64,000 nucleotides of DNA from Polaromonas sp. (GCF_012927455.1 NZ_JABBPE010000011.1:27106-91105), one strand, 5' to 3'. Shown: positions 17,902-28,915, numbered from the stretch's first letter. Notes: a model not told the origin generated them from the sequence alone. Numbers and translations are program-made.

Positions 17902-18576
17902 ATGAACAGCCCGCAAAACCAGCCGCACTTTGAACTTTTCGCCTTCTGGCGCACCTCGGCCACCTACCGCGTGCGGGTAGCCCTGAACCTCAAGGGATTG
18001 ACCGCGCATGAACGCATCGTGAACCTGGACGCTGGCGAGCAGCGCAGCGAAGCATTTTTGAAGATCAATCCGCTGGGTGCGATTCCGGCGCTCGTGGAGC
18101 CTGGCCATGCGCCGCTGACCCAGTCGCTGGCGATTCTGGAATTCCTCGATGAATTTCAGCCGGCCCCGCCCCTGCTGCCCAAGGACCTGCATGGCCGGGC
18201 GCGCGTGCGTTCGCTGGCTGCCATGCTGGCGGCCGACACGCACCCGCTGATCACCCCGCGCGTGAAGAAATACCTGGCGTCTTCGGCAGCCGGTTTTGAC
18301 GATGCCGCCTGGCGCGCCTGGCAAATCCAGTGGTTCGGCACCGGCCTGGCCGCTGTCGAGCAGCGTCTGGCCGCTGACCAGGAAACCGGCTCGTTCTGCC
18401 ATGGCGACACCCCCACCGTGGCCGATATCGTGCTGGCCAGCATCGTGGTGATGACTCGCCTGTTCAAGATCACGGTGCCCAACACGCCCACCATAGACCG
18501 CATCATGCAGTCGTGCGATGCGCACGCCGCGTTCGCCAGCGCGGAGCCTGCCCGCCAGCAGGGTGCTCCGGCCTGA
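17902..18576 (+). CDS. maiA: Maleylacetoacetate isomerase / zeta-class glutathione S-transferase
   Basis: A 224-residue GST-fold protein with the zeta-class signature near its N-terminus (RTSATYRVRVALNLKG), where the Ser/Thr and Arg shape the glutathione site. It then has the thioredoxin-fold NPLGAIPALVE and the helical domain with GDTPTVADI. Zeta GSTs isomerise maleylacetoacetate or maleylpyruvate in aromatic degradation; no other gene of that pathway is adjacent, so the substrate is open. The ATG at 17902 has AAAGG upstream; the frame upstream of it overlaps the TetR operator and is not used. Confidence 0.85.
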   Translation: MNSPQNQPHFELFAFWRTSATYRVRVALNLKGLTAHERIVNLDAGEQRSEAFLKINPLGAIPALVEPGHAPLTQSLAILEFLDEFQPAPPLLPKDLHGRARVRSLAAMLAADTHPLITPRVKKYLASSAAGFDDAAWRAWQIQWFGTGLAAVEQRLAADQETGSFCHGDTPTVADIVLASIVVMTRLFKITVPNTPTIDRIMQSCDAHAAFASAEPARQQGAPA

Positions 18577-18630
18577 GCCGTTCTGGATGCGATTTGCCCT
18601 TTTTCTTTTTCCTCAACTTCCCAATCTCTC

Positions 18631-19614
18631 ATGAAAACCCACACAAGCAAACAGTTCCGCACCTACTTGATGGCTGCCCTGACCGCCAGCGCCACCCTCG
18701 GGCTTGCACCGCTGCAAAGTGCGCATGCCGCCGCGCCATTCGTTAAAACGTCGGCACCCGGCTACTACCGCATGATGCTGGGCGACTTTGAAGTCACCGC
18801 CTTGTCGGACGGCACCGTGGACTTGCCGGTGGCCAAGCTGCTGACCCACACCACACCGGCCAAAGTCAACAAGGCACTGGCCCAATCGTTCATGAAAGCC
18901 CCGGTCGAAACATCGGTCAACACCTACCTCATCAACACCGGCAGCAAACTGGTCCTGATTGACACCGGCGCGGCCAAACTGTTTGGCCCGACCCTGGGCA
19001 ACCTGCTGGCCAACCTGAAAGCTGCAGGCTACCAGCCCGAACAGGTCGATGAAATCTACATTACCCACATGCATCCTGACCACGTCGGCGGCCTGATGGA
19101 CGGCGACAAGATGGCCTTCCCGAATGCGACGGTGCGCGCTGACAAGCACGATGCTGATTACTGGCTGAGCCAGGCCAATCTGGACAAGGCTGCGCCTGAG
19201 GCCAAAGGTTTCTTTCAAGGCGCGATGGCGTCGTTGAATCCTTATGTCAAGGCCAGCCATTTCTCGACTTTTGAAGGCAGCACCAACCTGGTGCCCGGCA
19301 TCAAGGCGGTCGCCGCGCCCGGCCATACCGCCGGCCACAGCGCCTACATGGTGGAGAGCAAGGGACAAAAGCTCCTGCTGTGGGGGGATGTGGTTCACGC
19401 GGCGGCGGTGCAATTTGACGATCCTGCCGTCACCATCGAGTTTGACGGCGATGCCAAATCAGCAGCGGTGCAGCGCAAGCAGGTCTTTGCCGACGCCGCC
19501 AAAAACGGCTACCTGGTGGGCGGCGCCCACATTTCGTTTCCAGGCATTGGCCATGTGCGTGCGAGCGGCAAGGGTTACGCCTGGGTGCCCGTGAACTACG
19601 CCGTGGTTCGCTAG
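18631..19614 (+). CDS. Periplasmic metallo-beta-lactamase-fold hydrolase
   Basis: A 327-residue exported MBL-fold protein. The signal peptide ends near SAHAAAP. The zinc motif THMHPDHVGG (HxHxDH) is complete, and later His and Asp ligands lie in APGHTAGHS and LLWGDVVH. The family includes lactonases and quorum-quenching-like hydrolases; the sequence does not fix the substrate. It follows maiA by 54 bases on the same strand. Confidence 0.9.
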   Translation: MKTHTSKQFRTYLMAALTASATLGLAPLQSAHAAAPFVKTSAPGYYRMMLGDFEVTALSDGTVDLPVAKLLTHTTPAKVNKALAQSFMKAPVETSVNTYLINTGSKLVLIDTGAAKLFGPTLGNLLANLKAAGYQPEQVDEIYITHMHPDHVGGLMDGDKMAFPNATVRADKHDADYWLSQANLDKAAPEAKGFFQGAMASLNPYVKASHFSTFEGSTNLVPGIKAVAAPGHTAGHSAYMVESKGQKLLLWGDVVHAAAVQFDDPAVTIEFDGDAKSAAVQRKQVFADAAKNGYLVGGAHISFPGIGHVRASGKGYAWVPVNYAVVR

Positions 19615-19639
19615 ACCCGACGCGCGTCATCCGATAAAA

Positions 19640-19666
19640 GGGAAGGACCGCTTTGCGGCCTTTCCC
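19640..19666 (+). terminator. Hairpin after the MBL hydrolase gene (weak)
   Basis: GGGAAGG-A-CCGC and GCGG-C-CTTTCCC can pair with one internal mismatch around TTT. It has no T-run, so factor-independent termination is uncertain. Confidence 0.35.
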
Positions 19667-19753
19667 ATTGCCGGCACAGGCATCTTGGGGTGACATCGGG
19701 TGGTTTTGGACTGATACTTGCCGTCCCACCATTCGACAGCCCCAGGCTCTGCC

Positions 19754-21133
19754 ATGAAGACACGTACCGAACGCGATACCTTTGGCCCGATTGAGGTGCC
19801 CGCCGAAAAATTATGGGGGGCGCAAACGCAGCGTTCGCTGCAGAACTTTGATATTTCGGGCGAGCAGCCGCCGCCCGAGCTGATCCGGGCGCTGGCGCAG
19901 ATCAAGCGCTCGTCGGCCCTCGTCAATCACGCGCTGGGCCTGCAGGACGAGAATAAAACCCAGGCCATCGTGACGGCGGCCGATGAAGTGATTGCCGGCC
20001 AGCACGCGAACGAATTTCCGCTGGTGGTCTGGCAGACCGGCTCGGGCACCCAGACCAACATGAACGTCAACGAAGTGCTGGCCAACCGCGCCAGCGAACT
20101 GCTGGGCGGCGAGCGCGGCGATGCGCGGCTGGTGCATCCGAATGACGACGTGAACCGCAGCCAGTCGTCGAACGATGTGTTTCCAACCGCCATGCATGTA
20201 TCGGCGGTAGAGGGCATCACCAATCGGCTGCTGCCGGCGATTGAAAAGCTGCGCCCGACTTTGGCGCGGAAGGCCAGGGATTTTGACGGTATCGTGAAAA
20301 TCGGCCGTACCCATTTGCAGGATGCGACGCCGCTGACGCTGGGCCAGGAGTTCTCCGGCTACGCGACGCAACTCGCGCACGGCGCGGCGCATGTGCGCGA
20401 TGCGCTGCCGCATCTGTATGAACTGGCGCTGGGCGGAACCGCCGTCGGAACCGGGCTCAACGCGCCCAAGGGCTATGCCGAACAGGTGGCGGCTGAACTG
20501 GCGCGGCTGACCGGTTTGCCGTTTGTCACGGCGCCCAACAAGTTCGAAGCGCTGGCCTCGTGCGACGCGCTGGTCCATGCCCACGGCGCGCTGAAAACGC
20601 TGGCCGCCAGCCTGATGAAAATCGCCAACGACGTGCGCTGGCTTGCCAGCGGCCCGCGCAGCGGTATTGGCGAGCTGAGCATTCCCGAGAACGAGCCGGG
20701 CTCGTCGATCATGCCGGGCAAGGTCAATCCGACGCAAAGCGAGGCGCTGACCATGCTGTGCTGCCAGGTGTTCGGCAACGACGTGGCGATCAACTTTGGC
20801 GGCGCGTCGGGCAACTTCGAGCTGAACGTGTTCCGGCCGATGATTGCGCACAACTTCTTGCAAAGTGTGCGCCTGCTGGCCGACGGCATGGTGAGTTTTA
20901 ACGACCATTGCGCCGTCGGCATCGAGCCGAATCGCGAGCGCATTGCAGAGCTGGTCGGCCGTTCGCTGATGCTGGTGACGGCGCTCAATCCGCATATCGG
21001 CTACGACAAGGCCGCTTTCATCGCCAAAAAGGCGCACAGGGAGGGAAGCAGCCTGCGCGAGGCGGCGATTGCCTCGGGCCATGTCACGGCCGAACAGTTC
21101 GACGCCTGGGTGGTGCCGCAGAACATGGTCTGA
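19754..21133 (+). CDS. fumC: Fumarate hydratase, class II
   Basis: The iron-free, oxygen-stable fumarase of the aspartase/fumarase superfamily, 459 residues. The superfamily signature [15 protein letters not shown] is present, and the N-terminus reads [12 protein letters not shown] as usual. The ATG at 19754 is chosen because family members start here; the frame is open 12 codons upstream without homology. It complements the class I fumarase at 14797-16347. Confidence 0.96.
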   Translation: MKTRTERDTFGPIEVPAEKLWGAQTQRSLQNFDISGEQPPPELIRALAQIKRSSALVNHALGLQDENKTQAIVTAADEVIAGQHANEFPLVVWQTGSGTQTNMNVNEVLANRASELLGGERGDARLVHPNDDVNRSQSSNDVFPTAMHVSAVEGITNRLLPAIEKLRPTLARKARDFDGIVKIGRTHLQDATPLTLGQEFSGYATQLAHGAAHVRDALPHLYELALGGTAVGTGLNAPKGYAEQVAAELARLTGLPFVTAPNKFEALASCDALVHAHGALKTLAASLMKIANDVRWLASGPRSGIGELSIPENEPGSSIMPGKVNPTQSEALTMLCCQVFGNDVAINFGGASGNFELNVFRPMIAHNFLQSVRLLADGMVSFNDHCAVGIEPNRERIAELVGRSLMLVTALNPHIGYDKAAFIAKKAHREGSSLREAAIASGHVTAEQFDAWVVPQNMV

Positions 21134-21139
21134 AAAAGG

Positions 21140-21197
21140 CGCTATCTGCTATCGTTTAAATAGCTGATAGCACCCGTCCTGATTGCGCTAGAGGCTT
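21140..21197 (+). repeat. Dispersed palindromic repeat, copy 4
   Basis: A diverged copy after fumC: GCTAT...TTTAAATAGC dyad, ATAGCACCCGTCC, then GCGCTAGAGGCTT. It separates the convergent fumC and yqhA-type genes. Confidence 0.7.
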
Positions 21198-21203
21198 ATT
21201 TGA

Positions 21204-21806
21204 TCAATGTTTTTGGGCCGCGATGCCCGACATGATCTTGTCGGTGTAGGCAATAGCCAACGCAGAAAGCAGGAACGCGATGTGAATCACCGTCTGCGCA
21301 ATCAGCACCCGGTCGCTGTAGTTGTCGGCATTGATGAAGGTTTTTAGCAGGTGAATTGAACTGATGCCAATAATGGCCGTGGCCAGCTTGACCTTCAACA
21401 CTGAAGCATTCACATGGCTCAGCCACTCGGGCTGGTCGGGGTGTCCTTCCAGGTCCATGCGGCTGACAAAGGTTTCATAGCCGCCCACGATCACCATGAT
21501 CAGCAGGTTGGAAATCATGACCACGTCGATCAGCGCCAGCACGACCAGCATGATGACGGTCTCATTCAAGGCCGTGATGGGCGTGGTGGTTTTGTAGCCG
21601 ATGCTGCTGATCAGCGCCTGCACGGCGGTCTGGCTGCCAAAGGCGGCTTCGATCAGATGCATCAACTCCACCAGGAAGTGAACCACGTAGACCGCCTGCG
21701 CGGCAATCAGCCCCAGGTAGAGCGGCAACTGTAGCCAGCGGCTGGCAAAAATCAGCTTGGGCAGCGGGCGAAGTGGGGAGGCTTTGGGCGCGATGGGTTC
21801 TGTCAT
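21204..21806 (-). CDS. UPF0114/YqhA-family membrane protein (TIGR00645)
   Basis: A 200-residue inner-membrane protein with about four hydrophobic segments. The motifs [33 protein letters not shown] and [18 protein letters not shown] are characteristic of the TIGR00645/UPF0114 family. No function is established for the family. It is convergent with fumC and divergent from acs. Confidence 0.9.
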   Translation of the reverse strand: MTEPIAPKASPLRPLPKLIFASRWLQLPLYLGLIAAQAVYVVHFLVELMHLIEAAFGSQTAVQALISSIGYKTTTPITALNETVIMLVVLALIDVVMISNLLIMVIVGGYETFVSRMDLEGHPDQPEWLSHVNASVLKVKLATAIIGISSIHLLKTFINADNYSDRVLIAQTVIHIAFLLSALAIAYTDKIMSGIAAQKH

Positions 21807-21955
21807 GGAGGGGTTCTGAGTTTTGCTGGATTGTAGAGGCCCACCATAAGCCCCGAGTGGCGCCTGGAACTTGTAAGATTCAAGCCAGTCAGTGCTTTGT
21901 AAGTGCGAAACCCGACAGTAACGCGCATTCCCATGTCAAACCGGAGACAACAACC

Positions 21956-23962
21956 ATGACCACGATCACTTCCCCTAGCGCTTCCACCGAATCCATGCTG
22001 GTTGAAAACCGCGTATTTCCGCCCAGCGAAGCCATGGTCAAAGCCGCCCGTATCTCGGGTATGGGCGCTTACAACGCGCTGTGCGCAGAGGCCGAAAACG
22101 ACTTCGAAGGTTTCTGGGCTCGGCTGGCGCGCGAAAACGTCGTCTGGAACAAGCCATTCACCCAGACGCTGGATGAGTCCAACGCGCCGTTTTACCAATG
22201 GTTTGCCGACGGCGAACTCAATGCCTCGGCCAACTGCCTGGACAAGCACATGGGCACCCCGGTCGAGAACAAGACCGCGGTGATTTTCGAGGCCGACGAC
22301 GGGACCGTCACCAAGACCACGTACAAGCAATTGCTGGCCCGGGTCAGCCAGTTTGCCAATGCGCTCAAGGCCGAAGGCATCAAAAAGGGGGACCGGGTGC
22401 TGGTCTATATGCCAATGACGCTGGAAGGCGTGATTGCCATGCAGGCCTGCGCGCGCATAGGCGCCACACACAGCGTGGTGTTTGGCGGCTTTTCGGCCAA
22501 GGCGCTGCAAGAACGCATCATCGACGCCGGAGCGGTCGCTGTCATCACGACCAATTTCCAGATGCGCGGCGGCAAGGAATTGCCGCTCAAGGCCATCGTC
22601 GATGAAGGCCTGGCGATGGGCGGCTGCGAGTCCATCAAAACCGTGCTGGTGTACCAGCGCACGGCCACCGCCTGCAACATGGTGGCTGGGCGCGACAAAA
22701 CCTTTGACCAGGCACTGGCCGGCCAAAGTACCGAATGCGCGCCGGTGCCCGTGGGCGCCGAGCACCCGCTGTTTATTCTTTACACCTCGGGCTCCACCGG
22801 CAAGCCCAAGGGCGTGCAGCATTCGACCGGCGGCTACCTGCTGTGGGCCAAGGTCACGATGGACTGGACCTTTGACCTGAAGCCGGCCGACGTGTTCTGG
22901 TGCACCGCCGACATCGGCTGGATCACCGGCCACACCTATGTCGCCTACGGCCCGCTGGCCGCTGGCGCCACACAAATCATTTTTGAAGGCATTCCGACCT
23001 ACCCGAACGCCGGGCGCTTCTGGCAGATGATCGAGCGTCACAAATGCTCGATCTTTTACACCGCGCCAACGGCTATCCGCTCGCTCATCAAGGCGGCAGA
23101 GGCCGACGAAAAAGTGCATCCGGACCGTTCGGATCTGTCCAGCCTGCGCATTCTGGGCTCGGTCGGCGAACCGATCAACCCCGAGGCCTGGATGTGGTAC
23201 TACAAAAACATCGGTCATGAGCAATGCCCTATCGTCGACACCTTCTGGCAGACCGAAACCGGTGGCCACATGATGACGCCGCTGCCGGGCGCCACGCCGC
23301 TGGTGCCGGGCAGTTGCACGCTGCCGCTGCCGGGCATCATGGCGGCGATTGTGGACGAGGTCGGCAACGACATTGCCAATGGCACGGGCGGCATCCTGGT
23401 CGTGAAGCGGCCCTGGCCGTCAATGATCCGCACCATCTGGAATGATCCGGCGCGCTTCAAGACCAGCTATTTCCCGGAAGAAATGGGCGGCAAGCTCTAC
23501 CTGGCCGGCGATGGCGCGGTGCGCAGCGCCGACCGCGGCTACTTCCGCATCACCGGTCGCATCGACGACGTGCTCAACGTCTCAGGCCACCGCATGGGCA
23601 CGATGGAAATCGAATCGGCGCTGGTGGCCAAGAGCGACCTGGTGGCCGAAGCCGCCGTGGTTGGCCGTCCCGATGATTTGACGGGCGAGGCCATCTGCGC
23701 CTTTGTGGTGCTCAAGCGCCCCTTGCCGACAGGCGAGGAGGGCAAGAAACTGGCCAAGGAATTGCGTGACTGGGTGGCCAAGGAGATCGGTCCGATCGCC
23801 AAGCCCAAGGACATCCGCTTCGCCGAAAACCTGCCCAAGACCCGCTCCGGCAAGATCATGCGCCGCCTGCTGCGCTCCATTGCCAAGGGCGAAGCGGTTA
23901 CACAGGACACCTCGACACTCGAAAACCCGGCGATTCTGGACCAGCTGGGCCAAGCTTATTAA
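21956..23962 (+). CDS. acsA: Acetyl-CoA synthetase
   Basis: Activates acetate to acetyl-CoA through acetyl-AMP, in the cytoplasm. The 668-residue protein has the AMP-binding loop [11 protein letters not shown], the acetate-pocket motif [10 protein letters not shown] and the C-terminal [11 protein letters not shown], whose Lys is the regulatory acetylation site in the family. The ATG at 21956 has GGAG 10 bases upstream; the frame is open for another 61 codons but those lack homology. With isocitrate lyase at 52.7 kb it supports growth on acetate. Confidence 0.97.
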   Translation: MTTITSPSASTESMLVENRVFPPSEAMVKAARISGMGAYNALCAEAENDFEGFWARLARENVVWNKPFTQTLDESNAPFYQWFADGELNASANCLDKHMGTPVENKTAVIFEADDGTVTKTTYKQLLARVSQFANALKAEGIKKGDRVLVYMPMTLEGVIAMQACARIGATHSVVFGGFSAKALQERIIDAGAVAVITTNFQMRGGKELPLKAIVDEGLAMGGCESIKTVLVYQRTATACNMVAGRDKTFDQALAGQSTECAPVPVGAEHPLFILYTSGSTGKPKGVQHSTGGYLLWAKVTMDWTFDLKPADVFWCTADIGWITGHTYVAYGPLAAGATQIIFEGIPTYPNAGRFWQMIERHKCSIFYTAPTAIRSLIKAAEADEKVHPDRSDLSSLRILGSVGEPINPEAWMWYYKNIGHEQCPIVDTFWQTETGGHMMTPLPGATPLVPGSCTLPLPGIMAAIVDEVGNDIANGTGGILVVKRPWPSMIRTIWNDPARFKTSYFPEEMGGKLYLAGDGAVRSADRGYFRITGRIDDVLNVSGHRMGTMEIESALVAKSDLVAEAAVVGRPDDLTGEAICAFVVLKRPLPTGEEGKKLAKELRDWVAKEIGPIAKPKDIRFAENLPKTRSGKIMRRLLRSIAKGEAVTQDTSTLENPAILDQLGQAY

Positions 23963-23982
23963 GAACGCGATGGCACCTCAGG

Positions 23983-24032
23983 GTGCTATTAAAGTGATAG
24001 CTGCTTGCGCCCGTGGATAATGGGCTAGAGCC
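23983..24032 (+). repeat. Dispersed palindromic repeat, copy 5
   Basis: A near-consensus copy in forward orientation: GTGCTATTAAAGTGATAGC, TGCTTGCGCCCGT, spacer, GGGCTAGAGCC. It lies directly after acsA and just ahead of a two-way terminator. Confidence 0.88.
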
Positions 24033-24064
24033 ATAAATTGTTATGAAGTGGCAGAAAAAGCCAT

Positions 24065-24095
24065 AAAAAAAACCCGCTCAGTGAGCGGGCTTTTT
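24065..24095. terminator. Bidirectional terminator between acsA and the cytochrome c gene
   Basis: CCCGCTCA / TGAGCGGG form the stem, with an A-run on the left and a T-run on the right. It can therefore stop transcripts from both convergent genes. Confidence 0.88.
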
Positions 24096-24114
24096 GCTGG
24101 CAGATAGACGCTGA

Positions 24115-24429
24115 TTACTTCTGCGTCAGGATCCAGGCCACCAATTTCTTGGCTTCGTCAGGCGTGACCTGGGCATTGGCGGGCATGGGCACGGGGCCCC
24201 AGACGCCGGAGCCGCCTTTGATCACTTTGGTTGCGAGCTTGTCGGCGGCGTCTTTCTGGCCGGCGTACTTGGCTGCGACATCCTTGTACGAAGGTCCCAC
24301 CAGTTTTTTATCGATAGCGTGGCAAGCCATGCAGTTCTTGGCGGTGGCCAGCGCCATATCGGCCATTGCGGGCGTGGTTACTGCAAAACCTGCAGCCAGG
24401 GAAGCGATTGCCAAAAGAATACGTTTCAT
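24115..24429 (-). CDS. Small periplasmic cytochrome c (c551/c552 type)
   Basis: A 104-residue class I cytochrome c. After a signal peptide (AAGFAVTTPAMA) it has one haem site, CMACH, and the Met-ligand region PVPMPANAQV typical of cytochromes c551/c552. These soluble carriers pass electrons to terminal oxidases or denitrification enzymes, so it could serve the cbb3 oxidase or nitrous oxide reductase of this window; that link is inference. The ATG at 24429 has GAGG upstream. Confidence 0.92.
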   Translation of the reverse strand: MKRILLAIASLAAGFAVTTPAMADMALATAKNCMACHAIDKKLVGPSYKDVAAKYAGQKDAADKLATKVIKGGSGVWGPVPMPANAQVTPDEAKKLVAWILTQK

Positions 24430-24562
24430 CGGATGTCCTCTAAAGGGTAGTGATGGAAAGGTTACAGTCAACCAACGTTATTGTAGTGGTGCCGGTTGAC
24501 TCATGGTCCGGGCAGGCGATTGGGAGCACCGCTTGTTCCGGCAAGAATTTTTGGAGTTTGCT

Positions 24563-24805
24563 GTGTATTTTTTAATGATTGGCTTGGTCGCATTGACCCT
24601 GAAATATCTGGAGATTGGGCCGGTCGCCGACTGGAGCTGGTGGGTCGTATTGCTGCCTTTTGCGCTCGCAGCGGCCTGGTGGGCCTGGGCTGACGCCTCG
24701 GGCTATACCAAACAAAAGGAAGTCGACAAGATGGACAAGCGCAAGCAGGACCGCATTGACCGGCAGCGCGACGCTATGGGCTTGCAGCCAAAAAAAAGAA
24801 AGTAA
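24563..24805 (+). CDS. Small Trp-rich membrane protein (TIGR04438-like)
   Basis: An 80-residue protein beginning at a GTG (24563) with GGAG upstream. It has two hydrophobic helices, the second rich in Trp (WWAWADASGY), and a charged tail (KMDKRKQDRIDRQRDAMG). It resembles the TIGR04438 family of small Trp-rich proteins found in Comamonadaceae and relatives, whose role is unknown. The open frame begins 20 codons earlier, but the family starts at the residue chosen here. Confidence 0.8.
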   Translation: MYFLMIGLVALTLKYLEIGPVADWSWWVVLLPFALAAAWWAWADASGYTKQKEVDKMDKRKQDRIDRQRDAMGLQPKKRK

Positions 24806-24839
24806 AGAGCCCGCGAAGTCTGTAACTTACGGGCTCTTT
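24804..24839 (+). terminator. Terminator after the Trp-rich protein gene
   Basis: A 10-bp perfect stem, AAAGAGCCCG / CGGGCTCTTT, with a 16-base loop. It lies between convergent genes and, being symmetric in its A/T ends, may also serve ilvD. Confidence 0.8.
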
Positions 24840-24867
24840 CAAAACGCCACAAAGTAGCTAGCTGGAC

Positions 24868-26562
24868 TCAATAGTCGTCGAGCACCGCACCCTTGCTGGC
24901 GCTTGATGCATTAAAGGCAAACTTGGCCTGCACGCCGCGGGTGTAGCGTGGCGCCGGCGCTTTCCAGCCGACCTTGCGGCTTTCCAGTTCGGCATCGCTG
25001 ATGTTCAGTTGCAGCAGCAGCTGTCTGGCATCAATCGTGATCGAGTCGCCTTCCCGGATGAACGCGATGTTGCCGCCAGCCGCCGCCTCTGGCGCGACGT
25101 GGCCTACCACCATGCCCCAGGTGCCGCCGGAAAAGCGCCCGTCGGTGATCAGGCCCACACTTTCGCCCAGACCGGCGCCAATCAGCGCGCCGGTGGGTGC
25201 CAGCATTTCCGGCATGCCGGGGCCGCCCTTGGGGCCAAGGTAGCGCAAGACCATCACGTCGCCGGCGACGATCTTTCCGGCCAGGATGGCGGCGAGGCCG
25301 GACTGCTCATCATCAAACACGCGCGCTGGCCCGGTCATCACGGGGTTCTTCAGGCCAGTGATTTTGGCGACGCAGCCTTCGGGCGACAGATTGCCCTTGA
25401 GAATGGCCAGGTGACCCTGGGCGTACATCGGCTTGTCGATAGGCCGAATCACGTCCTGGTCGGCCCGCGGGGCATCGGGCACGTCTTTGAGTACTTCGGC
25501 AATGGTCTGGCCCGAAATTGTCACGCAGTCGCCGTGCAGCAGGCCGGCCACCAGCAGCGTCTTCATGACTTGCGGAATGCCGCCTGCCAGGTGCAGGTCG
25601 ACCGCCAGATATTGGCCGGACGGTTTGAGGTTGCACAGAACCGGGGTTTTCTGGCGCACGCGCTCGAAGTCGTCAATCGTCCACTGCACGCCTGCCGCAT
25701 GCGCAATTGCCAGAAAGTGCAGCACGGCGTTGGTCGAGCCGCCGGTGGCCATGATCACGGCGACGGCATTTTCAATCGATTTTTTTGTCACGATGTCGCG
25801 CGGCTTGAGGTCCTTTTTGACCGCTTCAATCAATACCTTGGCCGATTCTTTGGCCGAGTTCATTTTCTCGTCGTGCGGATTGGCCATGGTGCTGGAGTAG
25901 GGCAGCGAAATGCCGAGCGCCTCGAAGGCACTGGACATGGTGTTGGCCGTGTACATGCCGCCGCAGCTGCCGGTACCGGGAACGGCGCGGCGCTCGATCT
26001 GCAGCAGGTCCTCGTCGCTCATGCGGCCGGCGGCATTTTCGCCGACGGCTTCAAACACGCTGACGATGTTCAGGTCTTTGCCCTTGTAAGTGCCCGGCAA
26101 TATGGTGCCGCCATAGACATAAATCGCCGGCACGTTGGCGCGCAGCATGCCCATCAGGCCGCCCGGCATGTTCTTGTCGCAGCCGCCGATGACCACCACG
26201 CCATCCATCCACTGGCCCTGCACGCAGGTTTCGATGCAGTCGGAAATGACTTCGCGGCTCACCAGCGAGTACTTCATGCCCTCGGTGCCCATGGCCATGC
26301 CATCGGAAATGGTCGGCGTGCCAAACACCTGCGCGTTGCCGCCGGCTTCTTCAATCGCCGCAATAGCTGCGTCCGCCAGCTTTTGCAGGCCGCTGTTGCA
26401 CGGCGTGATGGTGCTGTGCCCATTGGCGACGCCGATCATGGGCTTCTTGAAGTCGGCTTCTTCGTAACCCATGGCGTAGTACATGGATCGGTTGGGCGCG
26501 CGCGACTTCCCTTCCGTGATGTTTTTGCTGCGCGGGTTGAGTTGGATGGTTTTGGTTTCCAT
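24868..26562 (-). CDS. ilvD: Dihydroxy-acid dehydratase
   Basis: Third common step of valine and isoleucine synthesis, an iron-sulfur enzyme. The 564-residue protein has cluster-cysteine motifs in [20 protein letters not shown] and [14 protein letters not shown], with the C-terminal [11 protein letters not shown]. It is divergently arranged with a LysR-type regulator gene 124 bases away, which may regulate it. Confidence 0.97.
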   Translation of the reverse strand: METKTIQLNPRSKNITEGKSRAPNRSMYYAMGYEEADFKKPMIGVANGHSTITPCNSGLQKLADAAIAAIEEAGGNAQVFGTPTISDGMAMGTEGMKYSLVSREVISDCIETCVQGQWMDGVVVIGGCDKNMPGGLMGMLRANVPAIYVYGGTILPGTYKGKDLNIVSVFEAVGENAAGRMSDEDLLQIERRAVPGTGSCGGMYTANTMSSAFEALGISLPYSSTMANPHDEKMNSAKESAKVLIEAVKKDLKPRDIVTKKSIENAVAVIMATGGSTNAVLHFLAIAHAAGVQWTIDDFERVRQKTPVLCNLKPSGQYLAVDLHLAGGIPQVMKTLLVAGLLHGDCVTISGQTIAEVLKDVPDAPRADQDVIRPIDKPMYAQGHLAILKGNLSPEGCVAKITGLKNPVMTGPARVFDDEQSGLAAILAGKIVAGDVMVLRYLGPKGGPGMPEMLAPTGALIGAGLGESVGLITDGRFSGGTWGMVVGHVAPEAAAGGNIAFIREGDSITIDARQLLLQLNISDAELESRKVGWKAPAPRYTRGVQAKFAFNASSASKGAVLDDY

Positions 26563-26686
26563 GGGGCGCCTTTTTGAGGTCTGGTGAAGTCAGGTGATGA
26601 GGACGAGGTGGACGAAACGCCAAGTATCGGCGCTTTGACTGATTCTTTCTAATCCATTATTTATGCTGTATTAATATCTACTGCAT

Positions 26687-27682
26687 ATGAAAGATCCCGT
26701 CGCCCGCACAGTCACCCGCACAGTCACCCGCACTTATTCCCGCCAACCACCGTTGATCGAGCTGCGGCTTTGGCGCCAGTTCATCGCCGTGGCCGAAGAG
26801 CTCCATTTCAGCCGCGCCGCCCAGCGCCTGAACATGACTCAGCCGCCGCTGACCCAGGCGATTGCCCAGCTGGAGGCCGCGCTCGGGCTCAGATTGTTCG
26901 AGCGCACCAAGCGCAGCGTTCAACTCACTGCCGCAGGTGCCGCTTTGCTGCCCGAGGCGCACGACCTGCTGGCGCGTGCCAGCGCCTTGCCCGCCTATGC
27001 GCGCGCCAGCGCCGACGGCGAAGCGGGGCGCTTGCGGCTGGCCTTTGTCTCCACCGTCGGCTTCGATTTGCTGCCGCGCTGGGTGCTGGCCTTTCGCGCG
27101 CAGCACCCCAAGGTGCAGCTCGAGCTGATCGAAGCCACTGGCGATGTGCAGCTGCTGGCTTTTGAGCGCGCCGAAATCGACGCCGGTTTTATCCTTCATT
27201 CGCCTGGCTTTGCACCGCCCGGCCTGGCGTGCCAGCGGGTGGCGCACGATCCGCTGCGGCTGGCGCTGCCCGAACACAGCGCTCTGGCAGCCAAGACCAG
27301 GCTCACGCTGAAGGACTTGCTGGACCAGCCCCTGGTGATTTTTCCGCGACGCATCCTGCCTTCGCTCTACGACGCGATTTTTGCGATGTACCATGCCGCC
27401 GGTCAGTTACCGAGCGTGGCGCAGGAAGCCATCCAGATGCAGACCATCGTCAATCTGGTGTCGGCCGGCCTCGGTATCGCCTGGGTGCCCGATAGCGTGC
27501 GCCAGTTCCAGCGGCCGGGCGTGGTGTACCGCTGTGTTTCGGCGGGCAGCTCGAAGGGCGCCTCAAGCGGCAGGGCGCCAATTCAAATGCCGGGCTGCGA
27601 AACCAGCCTGGTCTGGTCCGAGGCTAGCAGCAACCCGGTGCTGCAGCGTTTTGTGGCATTTATCGGCCAGCCCCTCGGCTGA
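26687..27682 (+). CDS. LysR-family transcriptional regulator
   Basis: A 331-residue LysR-type regulator. It has an N-terminal winged helix (FSRAAQRLNMTQPPLTQAIA) and a C-terminal periplasmic-binding-protein-like effector domain. The first 20 codons are an extension with a 12-base tandem repeat coding RTVTRT; the true start may lie inside it, as no good ribosome-binding site precedes the ATG at 26687. Divergence from ilvD makes that gene a candidate target; the effector is unknown. Confidence 0.9.
   Translation: MKDPVARTVTRTVTRTYSRQPPLIELRLWRQFIAVAEELHFSRAAQRLNMTQPPLTQAIAQLEAALGLRLFERTKRSVQLTAAGAALLPEAHDLLARASALPAYARASADGEAGRLRLAFVSTVGFDLLPRWVLAFRAQHPKVQLELIEATGDVQLLAFERAEIDAGFILHSPGFAPPGLACQRVAHDPLRLALPEHSALAAKTRLTLKDLLDQPLVIFPRRILPSLYDAIFAMYHAAGQLPSVAQEAIQMQTIVNLVSAGLGIAWVPDSVRQFQRPGVVYRCVSAGSSKGASSGRAPIQMPGCETSLVWSEASSNPVLQRFVAFIGQPLG
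26705..26733 (+). repeat. 12-base tandem repeat in the LysR gene
   Basis: The unit CGCACAGTCACC occurs twice plus CGCAC. It encodes an RTVTRT run in the N-terminal extension and could expand or contract without breaking the frame. Confidence 0.8.
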
Positions 27683-27820
27683 GGACGGCGCCCCGGCCTC
27701 GTCGAGGGGGGCCACCAAACGAAGCGCTGGGCCGCCTCAAACAGAGCTCGGTCTCTGCTCGAGAAACAAGAGGCAGCATAGCGCCGAAGGCACCCGCAGT
27801 GACAAGGCAAAATATCCCCC

Positions 27821-28636
27821 ATGCTTATTCATCCCGAAATCAATCCCGTTGCACTCCAGCTGGGCCCGCTCGCCATTCACTGGTACGGCCTGACCTACCT
27901 GGCGGCTTTTGGCCTGTTCTTTTTGCTGGCTACCTTGCGCCTGCGGCATCAACCGTATGCCGCCATCACCGGCCCCGGCGCCTGGTCCCGCCGGGACATT
28001 GAAGACATTCTGTTTCTGGGCGTGATGGGCGTGATCATCGGCGGGCGCCTCGGTTACTGCCTGTTCTACAAGCCCGCGTACTACGCCGCTCATCCGCTGG
28101 AAATTCTGGCAGTCTGGCAAGGCGGCATGAGCTTTCATGGCGGCTTGTTGGGCGTGCTGGTTTCTCAGCTCTGGTTTGCGCGCTCGCGCCAGCGGCCCTG
28201 GCTGCAGGTGATGGACTTTGTGGCGCCTTGCGTGCCAACCGGGCTGGCGGCCGGGCGCGTCGGCAACTTCATCAATGGCGAACTGTGGGGGCGTTTCAGT
28301 GCGCCTGATTTGCCGTGGGGCATGGTTTTCAGGCACAGCGGCTCGCTGCAGCCGCGGCATCCCTCGCAGGTTTACCAGTTTTTGCTGGAAGGTCTGCTGC
28401 TGTTCGTGCTGCTGTGGCTGTACGCGCGCAAACCGCGCAAGATGGGCCAGGTTTCGGGCGCCTTCCTGGTCGGCTATGGGGTGTTCCGTTTCATTGCCGA
28501 GTTCTTCCGCGAACCCGACGATTTTCTCGGCATTCTGGCGCTCGGCATGAGCATGGGCCAATGGCTGTGCATCCCCATGATCGGGGCCGGCGTCTGGCTC
28601 TGGATGTGGGCTTCAAAACGGCCGCAGCCCATATAA
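27821..28636 (+). CDS. lgt: Prolipoprotein diacylglyceryl transferase
   Basis: An inner-membrane enzyme that adds diacylglycerol from phosphatidylglycerol to the lipobox Cys of prolipoproteins. The 271-residue, multi-pass protein has the family motifs [24 protein letters not shown] and the Lgt signature [14 protein letters not shown]. Lipoproteins such as the PotF-like protein at 46660 would be substrates. The 138-base gap before it contains a GC-rich stretch resembling a decayed copy of the 32.2-kb repeat. Confidence 0.96.
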   Translation: MLIHPEINPVALQLGPLAIHWYGLTYLAAFGLFFLLATLRLRHQPYAAITGPGAWSRRDIEDILFLGVMGVIIGGRLGYCLFYKPAYYAAHPLEILAVWQGGMSFHGGLLGVLVSQLWFARSRQRPWLQVMDFVAPCVPTGLAAGRVGNFINGELWGRFSAPDLPWGMVFRHSGSLQPRHPSQVYQFLLEGLLLFVLLWLYARKPRKMGQVSGAFLVGYGVFRFIAEFFREPDDFLGILALGMSMGQWLCIPMIGAGVWLWMWASKRPQPI

Positions 28637-28648
28637 AACGGGCGTGAG

Positions 28649-28696
28649 TAGCTATTTATTTGATAGCGATCGATTTCTGCCTCACGCCCGATAGGG
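28649..28696 (+). repeat. Dispersed palindromic repeat, copy 6 (diverged)
   Basis: The dyad GTAGCTATTTATTTGATAGC is clear, but the core and the GGGCTAGAG end are degraded. It lies just after lgt. Confidence 0.55.
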
Positions 28697-28915
28697 TGTA
28701 GCACCTTCTCGCGGTTCTGCGGTTCTGCGGTTTTGCGGCGCTGTCTGCGGCGTCGCACTGCGGCGCGCCTCGTCGCGCATCGGCTTGGAAGATCGAAGAT
28801 GAAAGATGGCTGCGCCTCCAGGAGCCCGGCAGTAGTGGCGAGGTCGCCCGGCGGCTTCGGGTTTACACGGGTGATTTAGGCGCGCCACCGGCTTGAAACC
28901 AGTTCTGGTCTTATC

